A model generated the notes under the pieces. The model was not told the DNA's origin. It ran no database searches and saw only the letters and a program-made list of their open reading frames with translations. A stretch of DNA of 64,000 nt from Rhea pennata (lineage: Eukaryota > Chordata > Aves > Rheiformes > Rheidae): NCBI RefSeq assembly GCF_028389875.1, contig NC_084668.1:30486993-30550992 (forward strand), read 5' to 3'. A program made the position numbers and the translations under genes. Positions 13,216-25,826 of the stretch are shown here, piece by piece; the stretch's first letter is position 1; every line of letters starts with the position of its first letter.

Positions 13216-16200
13216 TGCCTGTTTTTAATGTAAACTAAGATTACTTTTGGCATCTATGGAATCCTAAAAAACTGAAACAGCAGGGTGGGATCCAGGGCAA
13301 CGGGCTTTATAGACCCAGAAGGTCACATTGGAGTTTACATTCACTGCTGGCGATTTAAGGGGGTTGCTACTACAGGGACAGCAGATGAATTTGCCTTTCT
13401 GACTACAGAATAAACACTGTGTGTGGGGTGAATGTTAAAGGAATTACTGTAGCAGGAGTGGAAAGGGAGGAAGGCTCCTTTGTCAAATGCAGACTCAAAG
13501 GATGTCTGTTTATCTGATATCTCCCCGTAGCAGACACTGCTTATCGGCAGGTTTCGGGAGTCAAGAGAGAAAGCTTTAAGCTGAAAAGCCAACACATACA
13601 GAAGACAAAGAAGTGCTCTTACGGTTTTTTGGGTTTCGTGTAATTGTGGCCGTTGCTAATTTTCATGGAGTGATGGTTTAACAGTTGTATATCTGTAATT
13701 GCAGAGCCGGATTCACCTGGGAAGTGGTTGCTGGAGCCTTTATGAGCACTGAGATGAACATCCTGCGAGTGTGCCCACAGCTATGGCAACCGCAGGATGC
13801 AGCACAGCCCTGCAAGAGCTCTGTCAGCCGCGGCCGTCGGGGGAGCTCTGCTCCTTGCGGGAGAACTGCCCTCCCGATGGCCAGACTGGTTTAATTATTG
13901 ATCTTGGAAAGTGTCCCGGTGTTTAGTGGCTGTTCCTTCAAATGTGTGACACATCTCTGAGCAGGCTTAACCTGTTGGGGGCTGGCTTTGGTTGTGTGTC
14001 GTGCCACATAGCACAGGTATATGTAGGAAGGGAGTCAGCCCCAAGGGACTGCAGTGCTGTGCACAAGCTGGCAATGTGCAAGCAAGATTGCCTGTTTAGT
14101 GCTTGCTGATGATGGAGCCCGAGGAAGTGTCACTGGTGGTATTCTGGCAATTTATTTCAGACTGCTTTTGGAGGCTTTGTTTTTACAAAGTCATTGTCTA
14201 TGCTCTTCCCTTTCACTGCTAGCAGGGTGAATACAACTCAGGTGTCCCCATTTGAATGTTCACAACTTGCTGGCCTCCTCCGGACAGGGCTGAATAGCCC
14301 CAGCCTGCGATAGGAGAGTTCAAAACTACTAATTTTGTCCCGTGGAGAACTCCAATACTTTGACAATTATTTTCCTCAGAACAAGGACAAAGACATAGCA
14401 AAGATAGAGCGCAGTCATTTTCCTCTTTAAAAACGATAGTGACTTTGAAGTGCTGAAGCGGTGTTTCCAAGGTCGGCCTGGCAGAGAGGTGCCCCTGCCC
14501 GAGCAGTGGCAATGCCCCATAGGAACAGCAGTTTGGATGCCCCATGCTATTGATTCTCCTCTGTGGCCCAGATTTCAAGCAGATATTTGTCTCCTGTGCT
14601 GCAACCTGGCCACAGAAATCACAGGAGGCCCTGCAGCTGCTGAGCCAGAGAGAAGGCTATGCTTCTGTCATGGGATGAAAAGTTGAGTGAAGGAGCGTGG
14701 CCCAGGTAGGAGGATGGGGGCATGAAATAATTAAACTGTAATTCCTGTGAGGCTCTCTGGCAGCTCCGGTAGCTACACATAATGTCAAGCTGAACCAAAA
14801 CAAATTGGTTTTATTCCATTTGGCAGATGGAAGAAGTTTGATGAAACTCACACAGACCCAAAACTGTTTTGTCACATCTTTTCTCATGCTTTTGTTACAA
14901 ATTAACATTTCACAATGTTAGATCTCTAATTTAAAGAAAACAAGTGTTTTGTACTGTCCACCACTGACAATCAGAGTTGCTTGACACACTTCTAGCAATG
15001 GGGTTCCCAGCACTGTTACACCTGGTGCTAGTGGGATCAGAGCAGTGACATTTGCTAGAAAGCCCAGAGCTATTTATAAGGCCTTTAACTTGATCTCTGA
15101 TTTACAAACCAGATTGCACTGTGCAAAATCAACCCTGTGAAATCAGGGGGCGGCTATCAAACTGATATTCTGAGTGTCTTATATTTTTCTGTTCTGGTAT
15201 TTGGTAATCTGTTCCTGATAAGTACTCCCAAGAAAAGAATTTGCATAAATATGATGACAGAATGGAGTGGTTTGTGTGACATAAACTTGATGTGAGCTCT
15301 CTGCATCCTTCCCTGGTGCATCATTTGACTGAAAAGAGACAATGCTTACTGCTAATTCCATGTCTCCCTGCTACCTGCTAATTAAAGACAGCTGCAAAGT
15401 TGAGATTTGCGTTATCTGGATAGTGACCATAAGATTCAGTTTAGAACAGACACAATATCCAGCTTAGTGCTGTGACTCAATGGGATATTCACAAAACTTT
15501 GGCATGGTGAGGCCGTGCAATAGCCAGTGAAGAGAATGAAATTCTTCCAGAAGGCGTTTCAGTGGATAAATTTTGCTGCTGCTCTAAATCAGCTTCTGGA
15601 TCAGCCTGCCCCACCCACTGACTCTATAGAAAGCAGTGGAGCAGATTAGCCTCACCAGGCTGATGTTAGCTGTTGTGAACACCCACTTTTCTCACAAGCT
15701 AGTTGTAAGAATAGAAGATACTGAATTTCAGGCTGGATCGTGCACTATACAAACTAATGTCACAAATGCCCTGTTTGCAGAGGTGGAGGGTAAAGATTTT
15801 ATAAAGTGAGAGAACCCAGAATGGCCAATTCAACAGTGAAAGGAGAACAAGTTTTCCATTGTATTTCTTTTACTTTCTTCAGGATTTACTGAAATTCCTG
15901 TTCATAAATACATCAATATTTACAGGGAGATATATATGTAAATATCACAGTTCCAAACTCCTGGAAAATGAACAAACTGTGGTAAGAAAAAACATTCCTT
16001 CTTATCTAGCTGGCAAAGAAACCTTGTCTTGTTGGTACAGATGCATTTTTAGAAAAATAAACAGAAGAGTCACGAGTATGCGATTCTGCAGGCTGACATA
16101 AAAGCCATCACCAGAAGGAGTTCTATCACTCAGCAGGTTTAGGAGGACCCAGAGGGGGAGTTGCTGGTGTGGATCCTGGCACTGTGAATTTAGAGGGGTT

Positions 16201-16269
16201 TCCTGTGGGTGAGCATCAGTGTGAGTGGCTGTGCAGAGAGGGGACTGAAGAGAGGAGCACCGGGTGCTA

Positions 16270-16480
16270 CTACCATGGAGCTGTGCTAAGAGCCAAGACT
16301 CCTGTGTGCTGGCCTCACTCTGCCACAGTCCCACTGACTTTGGGTCCATCATCTGCCTGTCCTCTTGCCCCATTGGGAAAGCTGGGAGTAATGATACTTA
16401 CCTTTATAAAAAGATGAAGGAGCTTTGTGCAGGGTTGCTGTGAGGTATAAACAAAATCCATGATCATAATAATAGTTCTT
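16270..16480 (+). repeat. MIR-type CORE-SINE remnant
   Basis: The order resembles MIR: AGACTCCTGTGTGCTGGCCT, CACTCTGCCACAG, then the landmark CCCATTGGGAAAGCTGGGAG leading into TAATGATACTTACC and GGGTTGCTGTGAGG. The match to the 3' half (about 16360-16450) is the clearest. No coding potential. Confidence 0.62.
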
Positions 16481-19363
16481 GTGTTGCTTGGTATTCCCTG
16501 TGCATTGCAGATGGGCAGAATGAGGAGCAGAAAAGAGATGAAAGAAAAAGTTTCTTGTGGATTGAAGAGAAAGCGCAGACTGAATCATGGCTTTCTGAGT
16601 CTTAGTTATGGTCACACTGTGCTCTGGGAGCAATGAGGAAGGGACAAATGGCCCTCACTTGAATTGAATTGCAAGGGAACTGCAGATGAAAAGCACAGAG
16701 TAAGGAACATGTATAACTATTATTTCTCTTTGTTATGCTGGATTGACTATTATTTCATATTTATAGCAAGGCTGACATATTTCATGAGGATTCTTCTTAA
16801 AATATCATGTATGTGTTGAAAAGTTTCATTATAGTTCTAACACAAGTCCAGTTTTTAAAAGCAGAAGGGCAACAACAAGCTTTTGAAAGTGACATCTAGT
16901 TAAAGCTTGGTATATATGAATGTTTGAAGAACTCTTACTGAATCATGATATAAAAATGATCTTGAATATGGAAAAGCTGAACAAATATATTCAGTGTGTG
17001 TGTATTTTTTGTCTTCTTTTACATGACATTTGATGATGCTCAGGATCTAACTTATTTAGAGGATTATTGAATGATGTTATTGTGGCATTCCTATCTCTTA
17101 ATTCTGTATCACAGCAACTGAAGCTCAGCTCAGAAGAGACTGATGACTAAATGGATGTGTAGATAAGGAGAGGCTCATGTGCCTCCTAATGATCCTACAG
17201 GAAGTAAACAAAGCAGACAAAATGGAAGACTTTCCATGGTCACATATATGTGCCAATAGGTACTCAGTCACACTGTGTGTGCACGGGACTGTAAGGGAGG
17301 GAGGGACAGATTGACTTTACCTGGACCTGTAAAATGCTTTGAAGATGTTACAATAAAATACTTTGCATCAGGGAATGAAGTACCATTACTACTTATAATA
17401 GTGGTGAAATTATTTCATTAGTTTGATATTTACTTCCTTTGGAAAGAAATTGTGGTACAATTGGTGAATCTAGATTTTACTCCCAAGTCTAGCAAATCTC
17501 AAACCAAGAAGACACTTACTTTTCTTCCTGCCTTAATTTCTCCTTTTCCGTTAAATAAGTATAATATCCATCAACTTACAATCATTTCAGGAGGTCAGAT
17601 TAATGTACTATTGATAACATACCTGAATTCTATCCAGTGGAAGGTCCTACCTAGGTATAAAATATTGCTAGTTTCATCAGTATTGTGAGATAAGCAGGTT
17701 GTTTTCTGAAGTTTTGTTTTAATATATCTAATGACATTTCAGCACTTTATGAAACATCCATTCTAAACATGGAATGAAGAAGATGATATTCAAAGGAAAA
17801 ACAATGCAGGAAGAGAACCTGTAGTATAACTTTCCAGAAAAGCTTGCTCTTTCTACTAGCAGTACAGGAAAATCAGAGAGCCCAGCATGATGTGAAATAC
17901 TGCTGCAGAAGGAGCAAAACAGAACATTGACAATAAATGTGTATTGGCTTTAATCTGTCACCACTGAAATCCAGGAGACAGAAACAAGCCAATAGATGAA
18001 AGACTTTGATGACACAAAAGTCTCCATCAGAGGAAATCAATCAGCACAGCAAAAACTATATTCTAGGCTCGCAATCACCTGCCCAGCAAAAAGTCTGCCA
18101 GTTAACTGTCCTCTGGAGTTTTTTACCAGTTGTCTTCACAGAGACTTGGTTGTCACTCTTTTTCACTATTGTCATTGCTGTTACTTAGTTCTTAATTATT
18201 TAGTCATCTCAGGGATGCAAGAGTAAAAGAGGACCAATTTCCAAACTTGAAATAAAGCAATTAAGATTTTTCTTGCCATCAACTTCAGCCACTGGAGTAG
18301 ATGGTTGGGGGGTTTATTCTGGCATGGCAGGGTGGCATTTTTAAGAACCAGCTCCCCCTGGATTCAAGATGCCAGACATAAACCTCAGATTGTATCAGAT
18401 GGAGGAAAATCTCTGTATATACTAAGGATGACATATAAAAATAAAACAATTGGACTAATGCTCTTTTATTTATTTATAAATTACAAAAAAAGTTTGACAT
18501 ATTTGTAATACAAAATAATTTTCTTGTACACTAGGATTTAAGTGTTGTCTCTGTACAGAAAGTCTAGCTTGACTGGACTTAATGAAATTGTGGTGTGAAT
18601 AGATAATAGAACTGAAAATTGAACAATCCGGAGGAATCCTTGTCCCTCTGCTTAATATAAAAATTTCTTACTTATTTTTAAAACCAAATTCCAGTAACTA
18701 ATGAACTCCTTGGAGAAAATGTATTTTATTAAGTCTTCTGCAATACCATACTTTCAGTCAGGGTGGGAGAGTTTGCAGTAAACATGAGACTCTTAGAAAT
18801 GCTTTAAATACAACCTCAACAAGAAGAAATGTACTTAGCAGCACTAGTATCTTTATGGTTTAAAAAGACTTAAATAGCTCAACCATAAAATAATCAAAAT
18901 TTTTAGCTTTCCTTTGTACCTCAGAAGGTAACAGAAAGGAAACAGTGACTCTCTAAGCAACATAAAGACAGTATCTGTTATTCTAATACTGTTAAAGCCT
19001 CTTATTGGTCAAGGAGATCCAGCAGAATAGAAATAATGGTTATTTCATGGTAATACAAGTTTTACAATTGTGAAAATTCACCAAACTGACAAATCCCTTT
19101 AAATAAAAGGGGTAAAAGCATCTGATGCTGTAGGCTGATCTTCTCCATACTGGTGCCAGTGAGGAATCAAGCTCCTCTTTTGCTAAACTGAAGCTGTATT
19201 CTCTGAAACATCTGATGTGATTTTAAAGAAAAATCTGTATAAAATCCATTTTGAATATGTGGTACCTACTCTACCTGCATTGCCTTTCTTGGAGGACTTC
19301 TAGGGACTGAAGTGAGAACTAAGTCAGGCCTCTAGAAGTTAACTTAGTGGTAGGTGTAAAATG

Positions 19364-19389
19364 CCAGGAGGGCATCATCACCCTCCTGG
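19364..19389. other. Perfect GC-rich hairpin (9-bp stem, 8-base loop)
   Basis: CCAGGAGGG at 19364-19372 is the exact reverse complement of CCCTCCTGG at 19381-19389, separated by CATCATCA. No transcript is known here, so its meaning is open. Confidence 0.6.
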
Positions 19390-22300
19390 TTTGTTGCTGA
19401 TGACGTGAGGCTTGTAACCTGATATCCTGTTGCACGTCTTTCCTGACAGTGGAGTTTCTGGGTGATCATAAGGAGCTGGAATGCTCTTTTCCCTGGTTGT
19501 GCAATGTCAGAGAAGCTCAGCTGTATTACCCTACTGAGCGCATGCCTCTAAATCATGCATGAATTTAAAGAGCAACACCTATTTCTGAATAGCTTATAGT
19601 GTGGATGGCTCTGTGCTGAGCAGCCCTGTGTGGATTATTCAGGAGTATGTGTTCCTGAGTTGTCAGTCATAGTAACTCCAAAAGCAGGGAAGCCCTGGGA
19701 AGCTTTCACTCTACTCCGTTTATTTTTCTATTTCCTCCAACACTCTAACACAGCACAAAACAACAACACAGAATGCAGTAAAGTGTTTCCTACAAACATG
19801 CTATCAGTATGAGTACGAATTTATATTTTCTGTTTTAAAATATCCCAAACTAGATTTGGGTTGTTTCAGACGGTACCTTTGCAGAGGTGCTAATCAGGAA
19901 ATACTACTTACAGTACCTGTTTGAGTTCACCTATGTTGAGGGATTTCAGAAGGAACTCTTTCCTTAGTTATCCCATCTGAGCAGGAATATGTGGTCCTAA
20001 ATCAAAGTGGAAATGTAAAAGCTATGGTACAAAACCTTTTTGTGTTGCCACTGACACATGAAATGTGCTGCATTGGCAATTTGATGCTCTGAGAAATGTT
20101 TTTTATATGCTGACCCTGTTTGGGCCACGTGGATGATTCTTAGGGCTTTTCCTGCACCTGGTCTCCTAAATAGTACTGGTAAAGCACAGCTTATGGAAAT
20201 CTGCAGCAACTGTTACATGCTTATCGGTGACTGACATAAAGCTTTGCATATCAGAATATATCTACAGGTGCCACAGAGAAAAGGGAAGAAGAGAAAGAAA
20301 GATGTGTTGTACACCAAACAGCTTTATTCCCTCCCTCTGAAGGAGGCTGAATTTGTCATTTATGAAATACTTTGCCATGATGAGATTTGTTTAGTCTAGT
20401 TAGAATTTGTTTTCTGCTGTTAATGCGCAGTTAAATAGCTAGGACTCTGCTCTTCTGCAGATATGAGCTTGCTCTGTGCCCTGAGCTATAAGTCACATAA
20501 CCAGCAGCACTGTAGCTTTGTTTGCACAGCACGGAGGGTAGGGCTAATAGTCCCACAGTTACTCATCACAGCACCGCACCCCCACTTTTTTCCACCAGGT
20601 ATTACTGCCCCTTCTGATTTGCTAGCAAAGCTGCAGACACAGTCACTCCCTAACCCAAATGCAGTGATCACACATGCAGTCATGCTGGGAGGTCAGAGGG
20701 GCAGCATGATGACTAGTTAGGGGCAGGGTAGGGGGCCATAATGTCTTCAACCACTCTGTGGCAATGGGAACAAAACATGGTTCCTCTGCCGAGGGAGCAG
20801 ACTTGGGGAAGATGACCTATTTTTCTTCTTTAACACACCCTATTGTTTGTACTAAGATTTGAGAAAGGTGGAAGTTTATGTTGTCAAGACTTCCAGCAAA
20901 CTTTCAGGGAAAAGCAGACAATGCTACAGGAGAAAAGAAAAATAAGAAAAAAACCATGAATCCTCATTTAAAAAAGAAAATGTAAAACAAATACATGAAA
21001 TTTCAAAGCCTGCTTCCTAGAGAGGAATACCCTATGTTTTTCTTTTGTAGGTCAGCACTACATGATGCAAGACTTACACTGAACTTCCAGTGCATTTTCC
21101 TCTGTGAAGCCAGCTGGCAGACAGTGTGATGTGGTTTGTCTGCATACTTCCTCCAGGCACTGAAGAATTGGTGAGCAGTGAAAATACTTCCTGGGATAGA
21201 AAGAGATAAGAGATCCTCCTGGTCTCAAAGACATGTGTGCCTGCCATGGGGGTGTCATGGGACAAATTCGGGGGTTAGCCTGCAGGAATTGCCCCATGCA
21301 GAGGCGGGACTTACAGAAAGAGAAGGCATTTGTGAAGCCTTTTGAAATGTTACCTCTCTTGGCTAAAACAGATAGAAAAGAACTTGCTAGCTGATATTTT
21401 AAAGGTTTCTGAGCCACTTCAGACAGCTTTGTAGTGCTGACTGCTCTGTGCTGAGCTGCACGTGTTTGAAACAAGTGACTCATCTTACTGCAGGGGAAAT
21501 ACAGAGGGTCTATGCAAACTTTTGTGCCCTGCTTGAACTACCATTTTCCTCTGATTTTCAATATTTGTCTCTTATGTTGGCCAACCAGCCATGACAGCAG
21601 GGCTATTTTAAGGGATCACCTCACATTTTTGTTGGCATAAAGTTGCTGCTGCTGGTATATCTGGTTTTCCATATAAAAAAGGAGTTACTGTCCTTAGGCG
21701 ACAATGATTCTAGTGTCCTTGTGAACACAGATGGGTTATTCTGACATAGCTACAGTGTGAAAGGGCTAATCCCCCCAACTGCACTAGTTAAACCTTTTAA
21801 GTGAAGACTAGTCTGATGAAGAGCAAGGCTGTCAGGTCTGTTTTTCGCTGTAGGACTAACTGGAGACCTGAGAAGCAGCAATTGTGAGTATTAGTGGGCT
21901 TTCAGCCACCAAAACTCTGAGCCTTATTTTGAACAGTCATTTGGATCCCTAACTGAAAAGATGATGAGGGACTGGCTCCTATGCTGTTGATCTATGTGGG
22001 GCAAATTTAAACCCAAATTCCACTGCTGCAAGTGCAAAATCACAGCAGAGCAGGAAAGTTAGTCTAGAATTTTCCCAGATCAGGGATTTTATGTCAGTCA
22101 TCCTGTTGATTTGTGTGAGATTAGTTGAAAAAGGAGACTTCAGGTGAGAATGTATGCTAAAATGTGTGGAGACCAGGAAGAAAAGGCTATGTTAGCACTC
22201 AGGCCGTGCATGGGACTCTTTTGGAAAGAACACTGCAAATTCAGAATGTGTACTTTATAAAAATACATTTTTTTCTTTCGGTACATTACACCATCAACTT

Positions 22301-24794
22301 CAGGCTGTGCCCTGCTACTGAGTGTTGCAGTCAGCTCTCCTCCCTGCTTCAGACACCATGCTGGTAGAATGCACTGAAGCAGCAGGGAGAATGAGTAGCA
22401 CATGTCTTATCATCCTGAGCTGAGAGCAGGACTAAAAGCATGATATTACCCCATCCCCAACAGAGTGGGGATCCCCACTGTGTCTGTCCCACTGACTTTT
22501 GCTTGAAGTTCCTCTGAAGCCTGTGTGGCTTCCCCTGGAGTCATTCTTATTTCCCTTGGGGAAATCCTGACCCAGGTGGCTGAAAGCATTGTGCTCTAGT
22601 GATGCTGAGGGCACCAAGCCACTGCCAGAATGCCAGACTGGGCTGCCCGCTTGTTACATGGACACATTTCAGTGAGCGGAAGTATTGACACTGTTGAAAA
22701 ATAGCTGACTGGCCTGTAGCTTAATTTAGGAGCTTGGCAGACATATGGTACTGGCCTGGTAAGGCTTGGTTAAAGGTGGCATTTGGGGCTTTTGTGTATC
22801 TTTAATCTCTGTGTACAGCAAAATATTAAACATTAGCTCATGCTCATTGGCAGATTACTTGCAGGAGGATCTACTCTGGAACTCTGACAGCACTGAATGA
22901 ACACTGACCAACTGAAAGAAAACGGGGGAGTTTGGACTACTTTCTCTGCTGGCCTAACTCCTTGAAAGCCAGAGGTTGAAATCTCAGCCCTGTTCAGATG
23001 TGTGGGATTTTTGCCAGATCTGAGACTGCTGAGAACTCTTTTTAACAGTTCAAACTTGACTTTGCTTTGGAGTGAAACCTCTCTGGGGGTCCTAGCCTAT
23101 AAACCCTTTTATCTTGTGCACAAGAAAAATGTACTGCAGATAGCAAATGAGTTTGGATGTGGCTTTAACTTCATCACTGGAACTCTACTATAGACATTTA
23201 TTACAGTCTAAATTCGGCTTGCGTGGTAAGACATTGACAGGATGGCACATGGATATTCAAATACCTCAGTGATGGAAAGTGTCCTCCTTTGGCTGCAGTC
23301 ATGCTGTTTATTAGAGATGTCCCCTGTTGCTCCTGTGAATTAGGAACAAAGCAAGCAAAGTTTTGGTGCTATCTCTGTGTTACCCACTCGTGCAGTCAGC
23401 GCTCAGTAACATTTTTTTTCCGACCAGGTTACTGCAGGGGCCATATATGCTGACAGTGCATCTCTCTCTTCTCTCTTCCCTGGCATATTGCAGTCATGGC
23501 TTCTGGGCTTCTGTTTTAGGCCTAGCTGTTGTTATAGGGTATTAGGGAGTCTTCTTATTGGAGCTCTTGTGCCTGAATATATACCTGCACTAATCCCATC
23601 TGTGCTTCTGTTTGTGGAAGACTGACTACATCTCCATCAAGGAGCTCAGAAAACTGGTGCTTCCATTCTCCAGAGATGTGACTTGACTGTCAGACGCTTG
23701 TAAGGTTAAAAAAGAATGAAGAAAGAAGATACTAGAGAAAAAAAATAGTTGCAGTTTCTTAATACATTATAAAGAAAGGAGAAAAAAAAATGTTTGCAGG
23801 TCACCTTCGGAGAAAATAGGCATCATTCAATCACTGCTGAATAATACTAAGGTCACTCTCAGGGAATGGCAACTGGAGTGACAATGAAAAAAATATGAGC
23901 AGGATTTTAAATGTCTCTTTATGAAACAGAGCAAAATTGTTCATCAGAGGAGAGACAAATACTGTAAGCTCTGTCTTAAAATGAATCAGGAAGGAATGTG
24001 CACGTCTCTGATAATAAAAGAGAAGTTGACCTGTTCTGTCTTTCCAGCTCAGTCCCAGCCCCTTTATGGATACCGAGTGAGTTTGTGACCTTGCCTCCAT
24101 GTGCTCCATGCATCAGGGTTACTGGAGCTCTGTGTCTCCTTTCGCACTTGAGAAGAGAGAGAGATTTCCTTAACCTTAGTAAAACGAATCCACCTCCTTC
24201 TGTGCTTACTCGTGGTCACTGCACTTCCTGTTGCAGCCTTGGTGATTCTGTGCTGGGTGATTAGCACCAGGAGCCCTGGACATGGTGCGTTGCTGAGAAG
24301 TGGTAACGCTCACTGATGTGCATGTAGCCTGGCTGCCTGTTTTCAAGTATGCTGACTGCAGGGGCTTGGTAGCCATGATCTGGTGTCCTTTGCACCTCTG
24401 TGAGCTGCTGTGCTAATCTGAAACTTGTCTTCCTGAACAGATGTTCATCTGCAGCTGTCCTGTTACTGGCATGTGACTGGAAGCATGTCCTTGCTGCAGT
24501 TCAGTCTCTCTGCTTTACAGCTAACCACCTTTGTAACTTCTTTTCTGCCCAAGACTTGCTCTGAGGTGAATATATTTTTTTAACTGTTTATGAAGGAGCC
24601 TTCTGAAAAATGAGATGTGTTGTATGATCCACCTTCCCATTTTGCACCTCTTCTAATAAGTAAACACAGAGGAGCTGGGACTAACTATGGAGCTTTTCCA
24701 AGGTTGCTGTCAATTTGAGAGAGCAGCATCTGTCCTCTCCCAGACTTCACAGTTAATAAGTCATGTTTAGTTTTGGTAATGCCAGATGAACCCA

Positions 24795-24905
24795 AACAGG
24801 GTCCTATTGTGCATGGTGCTGAACACACAGGATACAAGCTGATCCTCTCCTAAGAGGTCTACATAGATGGGACAGACAAAAGGTGGAGAGGATGGCTACC
24901 AAGCC
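24795..24905 (+). repeat. Amniote SINE remnant (MIR1_Amn-like)
   Basis: The stretch GGTCCTATTGTGCATGGTGC, GAACACACAGGATACAAG, a CCTAAGAGGTCTACATAGAT segment and GACAGACAAAAGGTGGAGAG matches, in order, the widely dispersed amniote repeat containing GCACTGTACAAACACA...AGAGCTTACAATCTAA...GACAGACAAAGGGTGG. The family name is my best guess from memory. Confidence 0.45.
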
Positions 24906-25450
24906 CCATCTACATGGAAACATTTTGCCATTTCTACAGATAAAGATTTTCATATAACCTTTGCTTGAGACACTCTCATTCGTGATAAAGTTTGGTTTAG
25001 ACTCTTTCCCAAGTGACTAAATTAATGCCATTCATGTACTGGCATACAGCTGGTCACACTGATGGTTTTAACTTCAGCACATTGAATTCTTAGTTGGGGT
25101 TCTTCTGAAAAACAGCCAGAGTTGGAGACAGTGATGGAGACCCTGGGAGTTTGGAGTGACAAGCCTGTCAGGGTGGAGGCCCTGAGTGAGTCGGTCATCA
25201 TGGTCACGTTGGTTTGGGACAGAAGCGGTTAAGCTCGCTCTTGGGGCTTTAAGCAAATTTTGCTGCGGTTCATCAGGTCTTCCTCCCCGATTCTTGCAGC
25301 ACGTATTTCTCTCCGAGCACGCGAAGCTGCGCTCAGCACGGCTGCCTGACGACAAGGTTACGCAACGCGAGAGGGCCGGCGCGGCAGGGCGGCCGAGGGC
25401 TCGGCCGAGCACGCAGCTGCTGCCGCCCGGGGGCGGTTGCGGACGGGGAG

Positions 25451-25470
25451 AGCCCAGCCCAGCCCAGCCC
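25451..25470 (+). repeat. AGCCC pentamer tandem repeat, four copies
   Basis: Four exact AGCCC units lie near the 5' edge of the CpG island. The unit is close in composition to the GAGCC array about 155 bases downstream, which suggests slippage in a GC-rich promoter. Confidence 0.8.
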
Positions 25471-25608
25471 GCTCAGCTCCGCTTCGGGAGGGCGCAGCAG
25501 GGCGCCCGCGCCCGCCGCCGGCCCCTTCGCACGGGGCGCCGCACGGAGAGGGCCCGAGCCCCGCTGCTGCTGCCGCTGTCCGCAGCTGCTGCGGCGGCGC
25601 AGGCAGCA

Positions 25609-25672
25609 GGGGCGGGGCGGGGCGGAGCCGAGCCGAGCCGAGCCGAGCCGAGCCGCGGCCGGAAGGGGCGGG
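25609..25672 (+). promoter_or_regulatory. GC boxes, GAGCC tandem repeat and ETS site
   Basis: Three phased GGGGC units (25609-25623) make overlapping Sp1/KLF-type GC boxes and a possible G-quadruplex. They are followed by six exact GAGCC pentamers (25625-25654), an ETS-type CCGGAAG (25659-25665) and a further GGGGCGGG (25665-25672). The pentamer array is likely to vary in length between individuals or species. Factor binding is inferred from motifs only. Confidence 0.6.
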
Positions 25673-25703
25673 CCCGGACAGAGGGCGGAGGCGCGCGGCG
25701 CAG

Positions 25704-25708
25704 CCAAT
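25704..25708 (+). promoter_or_regulatory. CCAAT box (NF-Y type site)
   Basis: The motif CAGCCAATCGG contains the NF-Y core CCAAT, about 120 bases before the predicted start, the usual distance. It sits between two exact copies of GCGCGCGGCG (25691-25700 and 25711-25720). Confidence 0.7.
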
Positions 25709-25796
25709 CGGCGCGCGGCGGCGGCACGCGCCCGCCCGTTGCCCACTGCCGGGGCTCCGCGTTGGCCGGCGGGCGCCGCCCCGCCCGGCGCGCGGC

Positions 25797-25802
25797 TATA
25801 AA
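25797..25802 (+). promoter_or_regulatory. TATA box of NABP1
   Basis: A perfect TATAAA, followed by GCGGCGGC, stands out in surroundings that are almost pure GC. The expected transcription start is 25-32 bases downstream, about 25825-25832, which gives a leader of roughly 210 nt. Position and isolation make it convincing, but the start site is inferred. Confidence 0.72.
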
Positions 25803-25826
25803 GCGGCGGCGCCGAGCACATGCTCG

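Larger units (their letters stand above)
6691..16269. other. Intergenic, upstream of NABP1
   Basis: No coding gene is recognised. It contains the MIR copy at 10505-10700, weaker SINE-like pieces (12515-12605, 13130-13215) and the half-site cluster near 9321. Overlapping frames on both strands at 12653-13184 look like chance, with no codon pattern or motif supporting them. 8925-8950 faintly recalls CR1 but is too short to call. Confidence 0.7.
16481..25329. other. Intergenic, upstream flank of NABP1
   Basis: No gene is recognised. The longest open frame (21058-21483, minus, 141 codons) has no motif or splice context I can support. The hairpin at 19364 and the SINE remnant at 24795 lie here. 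GC rises sharply at the CpG island edge near 25330. Confidence 0.7.

Noticed and set aside
21058-21483. 141-codon minus-strand frame
   Set aside because: No domain, signal or low-complexity pattern I can support, and no flanking splice sites of note.
22960-23000. GGTTGAAATCTCAGCCC, resembling a tRNA T-arm or B box
   Set aside because: No matching A box or cloverleaf around it.
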